A stretch of 64,000 nucleotides of DNA from Novosphingobium sp. 32-60-15 (GTDB lineage Bacteria; Pseudomonadota; Alphaproteobacteria; Sphingomonadales; Sphingomonadaceae), in contig NZ_NCEN01000019.1 of NCBI RefSeq assembly GCF_002280675.1, positions 26,998-90,997 on the forward strand, given 5' to 3'. The translations under genes and the position numbers were made by a program. Shown here one piece after another: positions 16,179 through 27,712 of the stretch (position 1 is its first letter; every line of letters starts with the position of its first letter). The notes beneath the pieces are model-generated. The model made no database searches. It saw nothing but the letters and a program-made list of their open reading frames with translations, and was not told the origin of the DNA.

Positions 16179-17023
16179 GCTGGCTTAACAAAGTCCGCAA
16201 CGCCCTCCCCTTCACGCCGAAGCGGGACACACCGGACAACCTTTGGATCAAGTGTCCCTCGTGCAGCGAAATGCTGTTCATCAAGGATTACGAGGACAAC
16301 CTCTCGGTCTGTCCGCATTGTGACCACCATGGCCGGATCGGTGCTGATGCGCGGTTTGAACAGTTGCTGGACGCAGGCTTTGAATTGCTGCCCGCACCCA
16401 AGGTTAAAGAAGACCCGCTGAAATTCCGCGACAGCAAGAAGTATGTCGACCGGATCAAGGCTGCGCGTGCGGCCAATCCGCACCATGATGCTCTGACCAA
16501 CGCGTTTGGCCGGATCGAAGGCCAGAAGGCCGTTGTCGGCGTTCAGGAATTTGCCTTCATGGGTGGATCGATGGGCATGGCGGTGGGCAATGCCTTTGTG
16601 GCCGGATGCGACCGCGCGGTGCGTGAAAAGTGCCCCTATGTTGCCGTTACCGCAGCAGGCGGCGCGCGCATGCAGGAAGGCATTCTCAGCCTGATGCAGA
16701 TGCCGCGTTCAACCGTGGCGATTGCCCGCCTGCGCGCTGCTGGCCTGCCCTATATCGTGGTGCTGACCGATCCTACCACTGGGGGCGTTACCGCCAGTTA
16801 TGCCATGCTGGGCGATGTGCAGATTGCTGAACCCGGCGCGTTGATCGGCTTTGCCGGACAGCGCGTGATCCAGGACACGATCCGCGAAAAGCTGCCCGAA
16901 GGGTTCCAGCGCGCCGAATATCTCTATGCCCACGGCATGGTCGATATGGTCACGCACCGCCGCGATCTGAAAGCCACGCTGGCGCAAGTGATCGATTATC
17001 TGACCGCTGCAAAGGCGGCGTAA
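16175..17023 (+). CDS. accD: Acetyl-CoA carboxylase carboxyltransferase subunit beta
   Basis: A 282-residue protein. The N-terminal zinc ribbon has Cys27-x2-Cys30 and Cys46-x2-Cys49; the crotonase-like carboxyltransferase domain follows with [12 protein letters not shown] and [10 protein letters not shown]. With AccA it transfers the carboxyl group from biotin to acetyl-CoA, giving malonyl-CoA for fatty acid synthesis. It is coupled to trpA by a 4-bp overlap; folC starts 48 bp downstream after a GGGAGGGG-type repeat. Confidence 0.97.
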   Translation: MSWLNKVRNALPFTPKRDTPDNLWIKCPSCSEMLFIKDYEDNLSVCPHCDHHGRIGADARFEQLLDAGFELLPAPKVKEDPLKFRDSKKYVDRIKAARAANPHHDALTNAFGRIEGQKAVVGVQEFAFMGGSMGMAVGNAFVAGCDRAVREKCPYVAVTAAGGARMQEGILSLMQMPRSTVAIARLRAAGLPYIVVLTDPTTGGVTASYAMLGDVQIAEPGALIGFAGQRVIQDTIREKLPEGFQRAEYLYAHGMVDMVTHRRDLKATLAQVIDYLTAAKAA

Positions 17024-17071
17024 CAGATTAACCCTCTCCGCCAAGCGGGAGGGGTCGGGGGTGGGCCTTCC

Positions 17072-18379
17072 ATGCGCGACTTCGCAATATCGGATAACGC
17101 TGCCGTTCAGGCCCAGCTTGACCGGTTGGGCGCATTGTCCCTGCCCTCGGGCCGCCTGGGCCTTGATACGGTGCGCGAACTTTGTGCGCGGCTTGGCAAT
17201 CCGCAGGACCATATGCCGCCGGTTTTCCATGTGGCGGGCACCAACGGCAAGGGATCAACCTGCACCTACTTGCGCTATATCCTTGAGGCGCAAGGGCTGA
17301 CGGTCCATTCCGCGACCAAGCCCCACCTTGTACGCTATAACGAACGCATCCGGATTGCTGGCGCGTTGATTGGGGATGATCTGCTGGCGGCCTTGCTGAA
17401 AGAAGCGCTGGATGCGGGCGCTGATCTTGAACCAAGCTTTTTTGAAGTGACGACGGTTGCCACGTTCATGGCGTTCAGCCGCATTCCGGCAGATGTCTGC
17501 GTGATCGAGACCGGCCTTGGCGGCAGGCTGGATGCGACCAATGTGATGCCGACAGCGGCCGTTTGCGGCATATCCACGCTGGGTATAGATCACGAAGCCT
17601 TCCTGCTGGCACCCGAAGACGGTGTGCCCGAAGATCCGCTCGCGCGCATCGCGTTCGAGAAGGCCAGCATTGCAAAGCCCGGTGTGCCGCTGGTGACGAT
17701 GGCCTATCCTGAACGGGCAGCGGAGTCGGTCAGTGCGACAGCCGCGCAGATCGGTGCGCCGGTGGTGATGCGCGGGCGCGGATGGGATGCGGCGATTGGC
17801 GATGCAATTGCCTATCGTGATGAACAGGGCGCGCTGACGCTGCCCCTGCCCGCCTTGCCCGGCCAGCATCAGGCCGAGAATGCGGCGCTGGCCGTGGCGA
17901 TGATCCGGCATCAGCGGGCCGTGCCAGTTTCGCCTGAGGCTATGGCGAAGGGCATTGTCGCGGCGCGCTGGCCTGCGCGGTTGCAACGGCTTGGGGCGGG
18001 TCCTGTCACCGCATTGGCGCAAGGGCGGACGGTGTGGCTGGATGGCGGACACAACCCCGATGCAGGCCTTGCCATCGCGCGCCATCTGGAAAGCCAGCCG
18101 CCGGTGCATCTGGTGATGGGCATGCTGGCCAACAAAGACCCTTCGGCGATCCTGAAGCCCTTGGCCGATCGTGCGTTGTCGATCTCGGTCGTGCCAGCGC
18201 CGGGACATGATGCACATAGGCCCGAGGATTTTGCGCCGTTTACCGGGCTTCCGGTGAGCAGTTTTTCCAATGTGCCTGATGCACTGGCCGCGCTCCCGGC
18301 AGGCGGCAACGTGCTGATTGTCGGCTCGCTTTACCTGGCCGGAGAGGTGCTGCGGCTGAACGATGAGATCCCGACCTGA
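17072..18379 (+). CDS. folC: Bifunctional folylpolyglutamate/dihydrofolate synthase
   Basis: A 435-residue Mur-ligase-family enzyme. The ATP loop GTNGKGS lies at residues 56-62, a central domain follows with VIETGLGGRLDATNV, and the C-terminal domain contains WLDGGHNPDAG. It adds L-glutamate to dihydropteroate and to folates. ATG 17072 lies after a G-rich repeat (17031-17062) that provides a Shine-Dalgarno-like sequence. The gene ends just before a 29-bp inverted repeat that probably ends the transcript. Confidence 0.95.
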   Translation: MRDFAISDNAAVQAQLDRLGALSLPSGRLGLDTVRELCARLGNPQDHMPPVFHVAGTNGKGSTCTYLRYILEAQGLTVHSATKPHLVRYNERIRIAGALIGDDLLAALLKEALDAGADLEPSFFEVTTVATFMAFSRIPADVCVIETGLGGRLDATNVMPTAAVCGISTLGIDHEAFLLAPEDGVPEDPLARIAFEKASIAKPGVPLVTMAYPERAAESVSATAAQIGAPVVMRGRGWDAAIGDAIAYRDEQGALTLPLPALPGQHQAENAALAVAMIRHQRAVPVSPEAMAKGIVAARWPARLQRLGAGPVTALAQGRTVWLDGGHNPDAGLAIARHLESQPPVHLVMGMLANKDPSAILKPLADRALSISVVPAPGHDAHRPEDFAPFTGLPVSSFSNVPDALAALPAGGNVLIVGSLYLAGEVLRLNDEIPT

Positions 18380-18380
18380 T

Positions 18381-18446
18381 CCCGTTCGTGTCGAGCGAAG
18401 TCGAGACACTGTGCACGGTGTCTCGACTTCGCTCGACACGAACGGG
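18381..18446. repeat. Perfect 29-bp inverted repeat between folC and AmpG-like gene
   Basis: The arms 18381-18409 and 18418-18446 (beginning CCCGTTCGTGTCGAGCGAAG) match perfectly around an 8-nt spacer. It lies between convergent genes, 1 bp after the folC stop, so it can act as a two-way terminator. The TCGAGCGAAGTCGAGA core is a sequence I recall as dispersed in sphingomonad genomes. Confidence 0.85.
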
Positions 18447-18458
18447 TTTGGGGCAGAG

Positions 18459-19766
18459 CTATTCCTCGCCCGCCGTGCCCATTGCCGCATCGACCAGGCC
18501 GCTGCGGCTCATCCACCAGAACAGCGCGATGCCGGGCAGCGCGAGCAGCGTGGTGAGCACGTAGAAGTTCACATAGCCCAGTGATTCAATCAGGCCGCCT
18601 GCCGTCGTGCCGGTGGCGAAACGCCCGACTACGCTGGCGCTGGCAGAAATCATCGCATATTGCGCGGCGGTGTAGCGCAAATCGCACAGCGCCGAGAAAT
18701 AGGCGACCACCACTACGCCGCCATAGCCCGAAGCGATGTTCTCGAACCCGATCGCGCCAGCCATGCCGATGTTCGAATGTCCAGCCGCAGCCAGTGCGGC
18801 GAACGACAGGTTGGATACTGCCATCAGCACCAGCGCCAGCAAGACCGAGCGCTTCAGGCCCATTTTGGCATAGGCCACACCGCCGATGAACACGCCGATC
18901 AGATAGGCCCAGAAGCCCACGCCGACGTCCCAGATGGCGATTTCGTCATTGCTGAAGCCGAGGTCATCAAACAGCAGGCGGAAGGTGAGGTTGGCCAGCG
19001 TATCGCCCACTTTGTGGACGAGGATGAACAGCAGGACGAGCCATGCACCGTTGCGGCGGAAAAACTCGCCAAACGGGCCGATGATTGCGCCGAAAACTTC
19101 GCCCACGCCTTTGCGCGCAATAGGATCACGGTGGCGTTTGGGTTCACCCAGAATGAGCGCCATCGCCATCGCTGGAAGTGCGAAGGCCGCACAGGCCAGA
19201 TAGGCCGCGCTCCAGCCATACCGCGCCGACATGACCAGCGCCAAAGCCCCTGCCCCCGCCGAACCGATGCGCCAGCCGTACTGGCTCATGCCTGAACCTG
19301 TGCCGAGTTGGTACGGTTTCAGCGTTTCGATGCGATAGGCATCGATCACGATATCGAAAGTCGCACCTGCAACGCCGACAAGGACGGCAGCCAATACGGT
19401 ACTGCTCAAATCTGCCGATGGATCAACAAACGCCAGATTGGCCACGGCGGCCATGACCAACACGCCGGACAGCAACATCCACGAAACGCGCTGCCCCATG
19501 CCGCCGATCAACGGCAGGCGGACCCCATCAACCAGCCAGGCCCAGAACACTTTCAGATTGTAGACCAGAAACGCCAGCGTGAAGGCCGTGACGGTCTTCT
19601 TGTCGATCCCGTCCTGCGCCAATCGCGTGGTCAGCGTTGCGCCGATCATCGCGTAGGGAAAGCCTGACGACATGCCGAGAAAGAATGCAGCGACCGATTC
19701 CTTTTCAAGATATGGCTGCACTGATTGCCACAGGCCGCGTTGTCGGGTCGGGTTTCCTGCGTTCAT
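18459..19766 (-). CDS. AmpG-like MFS permease
   Basis: A 435-residue protein with about 12 predicted membrane segments. The N-terminal features FFLGMSSGFPYAMIGATL and YNLKVFWAWLVDGVR match the AmpG/muropeptide permease branch of the major facilitator superfamily, which carries GlcNAc-anhydro-muropeptides into the cytoplasm. Substrate assignment is by family only. It runs toward folC and diverges from the pseudouridine synthase gene; its promoter lies in 19767-19893. Confidence 0.8.
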   Translation of the reverse strand: MNAGNPTRQRGLWQSVQPYLEKESVAAFFLGMSSGFPYAMIGATLTTRLAQDGIDKKTVTAFTLAFLVYNLKVFWAWLVDGVRLPLIGGMGQRVSWMLLSGVLVMAAVANLAFVDPSADLSSTVLAAVLVGVAGATFDIVIDAYRIETLKPYQLGTGSGMSQYGWRIGSAGAGALALVMSARYGWSAAYLACAAFALPAMAMALILGEPKRHRDPIARKGVGEVFGAIIGPFGEFFRRNGAWLVLLFILVHKVGDTLANLTFRLLFDDLGFSNDEIAIWDVGVGFWAYLIGVFIGGVAYAKMGLKRSVLLALVLMAVSNLSFAALAAAGHSNIGMAGAIGFENIASGYGGVVVVAYFSALCDLRYTAAQYAMISASASVVGRFATGTTAGGLIESLGYVNFYVLTTLLALPGIALFWWMSRSGLVDAAMGTAGEE

Positions 19767-19893
19767 CGACGCGCATGCTCCTAAGAATTGCTGGCCGATA
19801 GACTAACGCCCAAATCGCGCTGCGCCAGAGGTGATGACTTAGACTTGTTGACCTAGGGGTGACGGATTGCGCAATCTCGCGTAAGGGGCGCAC

Positions 19894-20790
19894 ATGACTT
19901 TTCCCCCGAGAAACGGCGGCGACCGCCCCAAGCGGTTCAGCCCCCGTACCACAACGCCTGAAAAAAAGCCGTTCTCCATGCGCAGCGGTGCGCCGCGCAC
20001 TTCGCAGCCGGTGGTGGCTGCCAAGCGCGCGCTGGCCGAAGATGGCAGCGAGCGCGAGGGCGACCGCATCGCCAAGCTGCTTGCCCGCGCCGGTATTGCC
20101 AGCCGCCGCGAGGTGGAGCGGATGATCGAGGATGGCCGCGTCAAGATTGGCGATGACGTGGTGACAACGCCCGCCACGTTGCTGACCAGCCTGCGCGGGG
20201 TATCGGTGGACGGCAAGATGGTGGGGCCGATTGCCGCACCGCGCCTGTTCCGTTTCCACAAGCCGGCGGGCCTGATCACGGCAGAGCGCGATCCCACCGG
20301 ACGCCCGACGATTTACACCGCGCTGCGCAACGCCATGCCGGAAAATGCGCCGCGCGTGATGCCGGTGGGCCGTCTGGACGTGAATACCGAAGGGCTGTTG
20401 TTGATGACCAACGATGGCGAATTGAAGCGCGCGATGGAACTGCCCTCGACCGGCATCCCGCGCACGTATCGCGCCCGCACATTTGGCGACATTTCGCAGA
20501 CCAAGCTGGAAGAGCTGATCGAGGGCATCGAAATCGAAGGCGTCCGCTATGGGCCGATCAACGCCAATCTGGAACGCAGTGCGGGCCGCAACAAGTGGAT
20601 CGAAATGACCCTGACCGAGGGCAAGAACCGCGAAATCCGCCGCGTGCTGGAGCATCTTGGCCTTGAAGTGTCGCGGCTGTTGCGCACGGCTTATGGTCCA
20701 TTTGAATTGGGCGACCTGCAACGCGGCAGCGCGGTGGAAGTGCCGCAAGTCATGGTTGAAGCCTTCCGGAAGACGTTGAAGACCAAATGA
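19894..20790 (+). CDS. 23S rRNA pseudouridine synthase, RluB-like
   Basis: A 298-residue protein: a basic, disordered N-terminus (1-55), an S4 RNA-binding domain (about 57-103, RIAKLLARAGIASRREVERM), and an RsuA/RluB-type catalytic domain with Asp162 in GRLDVNTEGLLL. It should isomerise a uridine in 23S rRNA; RluB, RluE and RsuA-like specificities cannot be told apart with certainty. Its stop overlaps the rsmD start by 4 bp (ATGA), so the two rRNA modification genes are co-expressed. Confidence 0.9.
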   Translation: MTFPPRNGGDRPKRFSPRTTTPEKKPFSMRSGAPRTSQPVVAAKRALAEDGSEREGDRIAKLLARAGIASRREVERMIEDGRVKIGDDVVTTPATLLTSLRGVSVDGKMVGPIAAPRLFRFHKPAGLITAERDPTGRPTIYTALRNAMPENAPRVMPVGRLDVNTEGLLLMTNDGELKRAMELPSTGIPRTYRARTFGDISQTKLEELIEGIEIEGVRYGPINANLERSAGRNKWIEMTLTEGKNREIRRVLEHLGLEVSRLLRTAYGPFELGDLQRGSAVEVPQVMVEAFRKTLKTK

Positions 20791-21332
20791 GAATTATCGC
20801 AGGTGAATGGCGCGGACGTCCGGTCCGCGCGCCCGAAGGCGACACCACCCGCCCCACCGCTGATCGCACACGCGAAACGCTGTTCTCGATGCTGGCCAGC
20901 CGCCTTGGCAGCTTTGAAGGGCTGGCCGTGGCCGATCTGTTCGCAGGATCGGGCGCGCTCGGTCTTGAAGCGCTGTCACGCGGGGCGGCCACGGCGATGT
21001 TCGTGGAACAGGATGCCGCCGCCGTGCGCGCCATCCGCGCCAACATCGCTGCGCTGCGCTGCGCTCCGCAATGCGATGTGCGCGCATCTTCGGTTCTATC
21101 GCTCGGCCCCACCAAGCAGCCGCTTGATCTGGTCATGCTCGATCCGCCCTATGGCACCGGCGCTGGCGCAGTGGCGATTGAAAAGCTGGCGCGGCTTGGC
21201 TGGATTGGCGAAGGCACCTGGATCAGCCTTGAGACCGGCCTGAAAGAAGTGCCCGACGTGCGCATTTGCGAGGTTGATGCTGACCGCAAGGTGGGCAAGG
21301 CGCTGATCACGCTGATGCGGATGAAGGGGTAA
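20787..21332 (+). CDS. rsmD: 16S rRNA (guanine966-N2)-methyltransferase
   Basis: A 181-residue class I methyltransferase. The N-terminus MRIIAGEWRGRPV and TRPTADRTRETLF are typical of RsmD; the S-adenosylmethionine loop DLFAGSGALG is at 50-59 and the catalytic DPPY at 119-122. It methylates G966 of 16S rRNA in the small subunit. It is translationally coupled to the upstream pseudouridine synthase. Confidence 0.94.
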   Translation: MRIIAGEWRGRPVRAPEGDTTRPTADRTRETLFSMLASRLGSFEGLAVADLFAGSGALGLEALSRGAATAMFVEQDAAAVRAIRANIAALRCAPQCDVRASSVLSLGPTKQPLDLVMLDPPYGTGAGAVAIEKLARLGWIGEGTWISLETGLKEVPDVRICEVDADRKVGKALITLMRMKG

Positions 21333-21336
21333 TCAA

Positions 21337-21615
21337 TTGGCTTGGCTAAAGCGATTTTATCGTTTTTTGGCGAAGCCATCACTCAACGGCAGAAACTATC
21401 AGATTTGCTGCACGCTTTTTAGCAACGATGGAAAGCGTGCAGCCGAAATTCGTGAATTTGACACTGGCGGCACCTACATCCTTGAAAGCGAATGGACGGA
21501 AGGTGGCGTGTTCAAGGCAAGATTTTCAGGCCGCCTCGTTGGTCCGTTTCCCAATCCGGTTGATGCAGAGCACTTCATTATCGGTACGGATTGGTTCAAT
21601 GGCACCGCAGCCTAA
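21337..21615 (+). CDS. Conserved hypothetical protein, 92 residues
   Basis: Begins with TTG 21337, 4 bp after the rsmD stop and preceded by AAGGGG at a good distance, so it is probably the third gene of that operon. The protein is soluble and beta-rich with a basic N-terminus and no motif I recognise. Its stop overlaps the stop of the convergent MFS gene by 4 bp. It could be a tail artefact of the operon, but codon use and the Shine-Dalgarno sequence support a real gene. Confidence 0.55.
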   Translation: MAWLKRFYRFLAKPSLNGRNYQICCTLFSNDGKRAAEIREFDTGGTYILESEWTEGGVFKARFSGRLVGPFPNPVDAEHFIIGTDWFNGTAA

Positions 21616-22871
21616 TCCCGCAACTTCGGCGCGAGATTCACCCCCGCCACCGTCATTGCGCCAGCCAGCGTCAGAAATAGCCCGACATAGGCGGTTCCGC
21701 CAGCCGTAGCTGCCCAAGCTGCGGCAAATGGCGCCAAGGCGCCACCAATGATGCCACCAATATTGAACGCCAGCGAAATGCCCGTGTAGCGCACGGACAC
21801 CGGAAACAGCGTCGGCAGCCACGCGCCGAGCGGTCCGTAGGCAAGGCCCATCACGAACAGCGATCCCGCCAGCGTGGCAAACACAATAGGCAGCGACCCT
21901 GAACCAAGGCCTGTGCCAAAGAACAGTCCGAGCACCGCTGTCAGCGCCGCACCTGTGCCCAACACGCGCTGAACCGACGACTTATCCGCCCAATATCCGG
22001 CAACCAGAATGCCAAGCGCGAAGAAGGTGTTTGCGCCCAACTGAATGCCAAGAAATTCCTGCTTGGCATAACCAAGTTTGGTTGTGGCAAACGACAACGC
22101 AAATGTCGTAGCAAGATAGAACACCGCAAAACACGCAACCACGCCCGCAATCCCGGCCAGAACGGCGGGCGTGTGATCGCGCAAAAGGCGCGTGATCGGC
22201 ACGTTCGGCGGTGGCGCTTTTTCCAGTTCAGCCTTGAAGGATGGCGTTTCGCCAATTTTCAGCCGCACCCACAGGCCGACACCGACCAGCACCGCGCTGG
22301 CCAGAAACGGCACGCGCCAGCCCCAGCTTGCAAAATCCTCGTCCGAAAGACCAAGGCCCAGCAGCAGGAACAGGCCATTGGCGAAAAAGAAGCCAACCGG
22401 TGCGCCCAGTTGCGGGGCGCTGCCAAAGCGCGCTTCCCAGCCCTTTGGCGCATTTTCCACTGCCAGCAGTGCCGCACCGCCCCATTCCCCGCCAAGGCCG
22501 AAGCCCTGCCCGAAGCGCAAGGTGCACAGCAGCGCAGGCGCGATCCATCCGGCCATCGCATAAGTTGGCAGGAACGCGATCAGCAGGGTGGAGGTGCCCA
22601 TCAGCATCAGCGAGGCCACCAGCGTGGATTTGCGCCCGATGCGGTCCCCGAAGTGGCCGAAGACGATGGCGCCAACCGGCCTTGCAAAGAAGGCCAGGCC
22701 AAAGGTCATGAACGCCAGCAAAGTCTGCGCGGTTGCCGACGTCGTGGGAAAGAACAGCGGCCCGATAACCAACGCCGCAGCCGTTGCGTAGATGTAGAAG
22801 TCATAGAACTCGACAGCCGTCCCGACGAGACTAGCGGTAAGCACGCGGCCATGCTGGCGAATCGGATTCAT
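21612..22871 (-). CDS. MHS-family MFS transporter (metabolite:H+ symporter type)
   Basis: A 419-residue protein with 12 predicted membrane helices. FYDFYIYATAAALVIG near the N-terminus, FGHFGDRIGRKSTLV (the MFS A-motif) and FGLGGEWGGAALLAVE are hallmarks of the metabolite:H+ symporter family (ShiA, ProP, KgtP relatives). The substrate is probably an organic acid or an osmolyte, but cannot be fixed. ATG 22871 has GGGGGTAA upstream; a longer reading from 22961 lacks support. Confidence 0.85.
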   Translation of the reverse strand: MNPIRQHGRVLTASLVGTAVEFYDFYIYATAAALVIGPLFFPTTSATAQTLLAFMTFGLAFFARPVGAIVFGHFGDRIGRKSTLVASLMLMGTSTLLIAFLPTYAMAGWIAPALLCTLRFGQGFGLGGEWGGAALLAVENAPKGWEARFGSAPQLGAPVGFFFANGLFLLLGLGLSDEDFASWGWRVPFLASAVLVGVGLWVRLKIGETPSFKAELEKAPPPNVPITRLLRDHTPAVLAGIAGVVACFAVFYLATTFALSFATTKLGYAKQEFLGIQLGANTFFALGILVAGYWADKSSVQRVLGTGAALTAVLGLFFGTGLGSGSLPIVFATLAGSLFVMGLAYGPLGAWLPTLFPVSVRYTGISLAFNIGGIIGGALAPFAAAWAATAGGTAYVGLFLTLAGAMTVAGVNLAPKLRD

Positions 22872-23013
22872 TGACGCGTTTACCCCCACACTGTCGTGGG
22901 CGGCTTCTTTCAGCCTATGCGCGCGATGGTCAAGCAAACCGCGCACGAAGCGGGTGTGCAAAGGACGCCGGTTGCCCGACGCCCTTGCGGTTTTAGCTTT
23001 TTATTGCAGAAAT

Positions 23014-23592
23014 TTACACACCGCCACGGTTGCGACAGCTATCCGTTACGGTCTTGCTGCACACAGGGTACGTCTTGTTCATGGCCGTTGCTGGCGGCGT
23101 TGCCATTGCGCCGCTTGAAGCAGCCGCGCCGTCCATGCTGGATGACGCCGGGTTTGATGACATTGGCGGCGTTGCGGCCGGATTGGCTGGCATCGGCGCT
23201 GCCGACGCCATGCTCTGGCCGGTGACTTGCCCCACGATTGTTGGCCAAATCTTGGCCCGCTCGTCAGGTGTCATGGCAAAGACTTGCGACTTTTGCTCAT
23301 CCGTCAGCGCCCACCAGCCCTTCTGCTGGTCTGCGTCCAGCGTCCAGAAGTATTCCTTGTAATCAGCGGGCCACGCTTGATACTTTGCCTTCTGTTCGGC
23401 AGGCCACGTGTCCATCTGGCTCATTTCTGACGGACCCGGCGTGTAGGCCGTTGCGCCAGCCGTGGTTGGCGCGCTTGTCGCATCCTGATTGCCGGTGGGT
23501 GATGTTGCATCAGGCATTGTTTGGGCGATCAGCGCAGCCGGTGAAGCGGTCAACGTCAGGGCAAGTGCACTCATCGCAAGAAAACGGCGCAT
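23014..23592 (-). CDS. Exported hypothetical protein, Trp- and Ala/Pro-rich
   Basis: A 192-residue protein with a signal peptide (MRRFLAMSALALTLTASPAALIAQ). A central block (about residues 60-110) is rich in Trp, Tyr and acidic residues, with WPAEQKAKYQAWPADYKEYF; it is flanked by low-complexity Ala/Pro/Ser/Thr stretches. AAGGAG seven bases upstream supports ATG 23592. I recognise similar sphingomonad hypotheticals but no function. Confidence 0.7.
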   Translation of the reverse strand: MRRFLAMSALALTLTASPAALIAQTMPDATSPTGNQDATSAPTTAGATAYTPGPSEMSQMDTWPAEQKAKYQAWPADYKEYFWTLDADQQKGWWALTDEQKSQVFAMTPDERAKIWPTIVGQVTGQSMASAAPMPANPAATPPMSSNPASSSMDGAAASSGAMATPPATAMNKTYPVCSKTVTDSCRNRGGV

Positions 23593-23775
23593 CGGAAATC
23601 TCCTTAAATCACATATCCAGTTGCACTCCCAAGCCTGTTGCTGCCCCGGCGGTTCCCGGCTCTGCGATGGACAGACACTGCGGGTGCGACGAACCGATAC
23701 CGACAGGGATTGGCGGGAAGACGATTGCCGCGCATGCATTTGGTCCCTATCTGTTCACATATGTCTTCCCATATC

Positions 23776-26070
<2,295 letters not shown>

Positions 26071-26084
26071 TCCTGTGACGAGGC

Positions 26085-26105
26085 CCCTTCCCTGCGTGGG
26101 AAGGG
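26085..26105. terminator. Hairpin between convergent helicase genes
   Basis: CCCTTCCC (26085-26092) pairs with GGGAAGGG (26098-26105). It lies in the 36-bp gap between the convergent uvrD and RhlE-like genes and may stop transcription from both sides. A T-run is absent. It resembles the GGGAGGGG-type repeats found elsewhere in the window. Confidence 0.5.
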
Positions 26106-26106
26106 A

Positions 26107-27558
26107 TTAGAGTGCAGAAACGCTGAGGAAGCCGGGAACGGGGCCGTTCCAATCGCCTGCCTGTACCGGTGCATCGGCGTTATCGCGACGCGGTGTGGGT
26201 TCCGAACGCAGCGCGCGGCTTGGTTCTGCTGGCCGTGGATCAGGTGCGGCCTTGCGAGGTTCGCGCGCAGGGCGCTTTTCGCGGGCAGGCCGTTCTTCGG
26301 CCACCGGTGCTTCAACCGCCTCGACTTCAACCGGCGCTGCCCGTTCGGGCCGCTTGGTCCGACCGCCACGAGCGCGCTTTGGCTCGGCGCTGTCTTCGCG
26401 TGGTTCGCGTTCGGCACGGGGTTTGGCTTCGGCCTTGTCGCCCAAGTCGAGTTTGAATTCGGGGATTTTTGTGCCTTGCAGCTTTTCGACGTTGTCGATG
26501 GCTTCAAGATCATCATCGGCCACCAGCGTGAACGCGCGGCCCGTTGCACCGCCGCGACCGGTGCGGCCGATGCGGTGAACGTAATCGTCCGGGTGCCAGG
26601 GCGTATCGAAGTTGAAGACGTGGCTGACGCCTTTGACGTCAAGCCCGCGCGCGGCAACGTCAGACGCGCAAAGGATGCTGATGCCGCCGTCCTTGAACTT
26701 TTGCAGTTCGGCGTTGCGGGCGTTCTGGTCCATGTCGCCGTGAATTTCGCCAGCGGCAAAGCCGTGGCTTTGCAAAGACTTGGCCAGTTCACGCACAGTG
26801 GTTTTGCGGTTGGCAAAGATGATTGCGGTGGTGACGTTATCGGTGCGCAGCAGGTGGCGCAGCACGTCACGCTTGTTGCGCGATGTGCAGCGGACCTTGT
26901 GCTGCACGATGCTGGTGTTCGTGCTGGCAGGCCGCGCCACTTCGATCATCTTGGGGTTCGACAGGAATTTGTCGGCCAGCTTTTTGATCGGGGGCGGCAT
27001 GGTGGCCGAGAACAGCAGCGTCTGGCGCTGGGCCGGAAGCTTGGTGCAGATGGTTTCGATGTCAGGGATGAAGCCCATGTCGAGCATGCGGTCAGCTTCA
27101 TCGATCACCAGCAGATCGCAACCAGTCAGCAGAATCTTGCCGCGTTCGAACAAGTCCATCAAGCGGCCGGGCGTTGCGATCAACACGTCAACGCCGTCTT
27201 GCAGCGCCTTGATCTGGTCACCCATCTGCACGCCGCCGATGAGCAGCGCCATCTTCAGATCGTGATTCTTGCCATATTTTTCAAAGTTTTCAGCAACCTG
27301 AGCAGCCAATTCGCGGGTCGGTTCAAGGATCAACGAACGCGGCATCAGCGCGCGGCGGCGACCATGGGCCAGAATGTCGATCATCGGCAGCACGAAGCCT
27401 GCCGTCTTGCCTGTGCCGGTTTGAGCGATACCGATGATGTCACGCATCATCAGGACCGAAGGGATCGCCTGCGCTTGAATCGGAGTGGGCTCATCATAGC
27501 CAGCCTCAAGGACTGACTTGAGCAATTCATCCGAGAGGCCGAGGTCGGCAAACTTCAT
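26107..27558 (-). CDS. DEAD-box RNA helicase, RhlE-like
   Basis: A 483-residue protein with the Q motif (TPIQAQAIP), motif I AQTGTGKT at 45-52, DEAD at 153-156, SAT near 184 and HRIGRTGR in the second RecA domain. From about residue 375 to the end it is low-complexity, rich in Arg, Glu, Pro and Ala, a basic RNA-binding tail typical of RhlE/CsdA-type enzymes in alphaproteobacteria. It probably remodels ribosomal or messenger RNA. The GC content and codon use are normal. Confidence 0.92.
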   Translation of the reverse strand: MKFADLGLSDELLKSVLEAGYDEPTPIQAQAIPSVLMMRDIIGIAQTGTGKTAGFVLPMIDILAHGRRRALMPRSLILEPTRELAAQVAENFEKYGKNHDLKMALLIGGVQMGDQIKALQDGVDVLIATPGRLMDLFERGKILLTGCDLLVIDEADRMLDMGFIPDIETICTKLPAQRQTLLFSATMPPPIKKLADKFLSNPKMIEVARPASTNTSIVQHKVRCTSRNKRDVLRHLLRTDNVTTAIIFANRKTTVRELAKSLQSHGFAAGEIHGDMDQNARNAELQKFKDGGISILCASDVAARGLDVKGVSHVFNFDTPWHPDDYVHRIGRTGRGGATGRAFTLVADDDLEAIDNVEKLQGTKIPEFKLDLGDKAEAKPRAEREPREDSAEPKRARGGRTKRPERAAPVEVEAVEAPVAEERPAREKRPAREPRKAAPDPRPAEPSRALRSEPTPRRDNADAPVQAGDWNGPVPGFLSVSAL

Positions 27559-27712
27559 GCAGGCAATGTTCCGAAATCAAGAGACGGCGCACATTTTGCG
27601 CGCCAGTTGGACTGCGGCCCGCGTGGGACGCGCCAACGATGTCCGCGGGCTATGCCGATTTGTGGCGAAAAGTCAATGATTCCCAACGGTCAGGAAAACA
27701 CTGATTCGGGGC

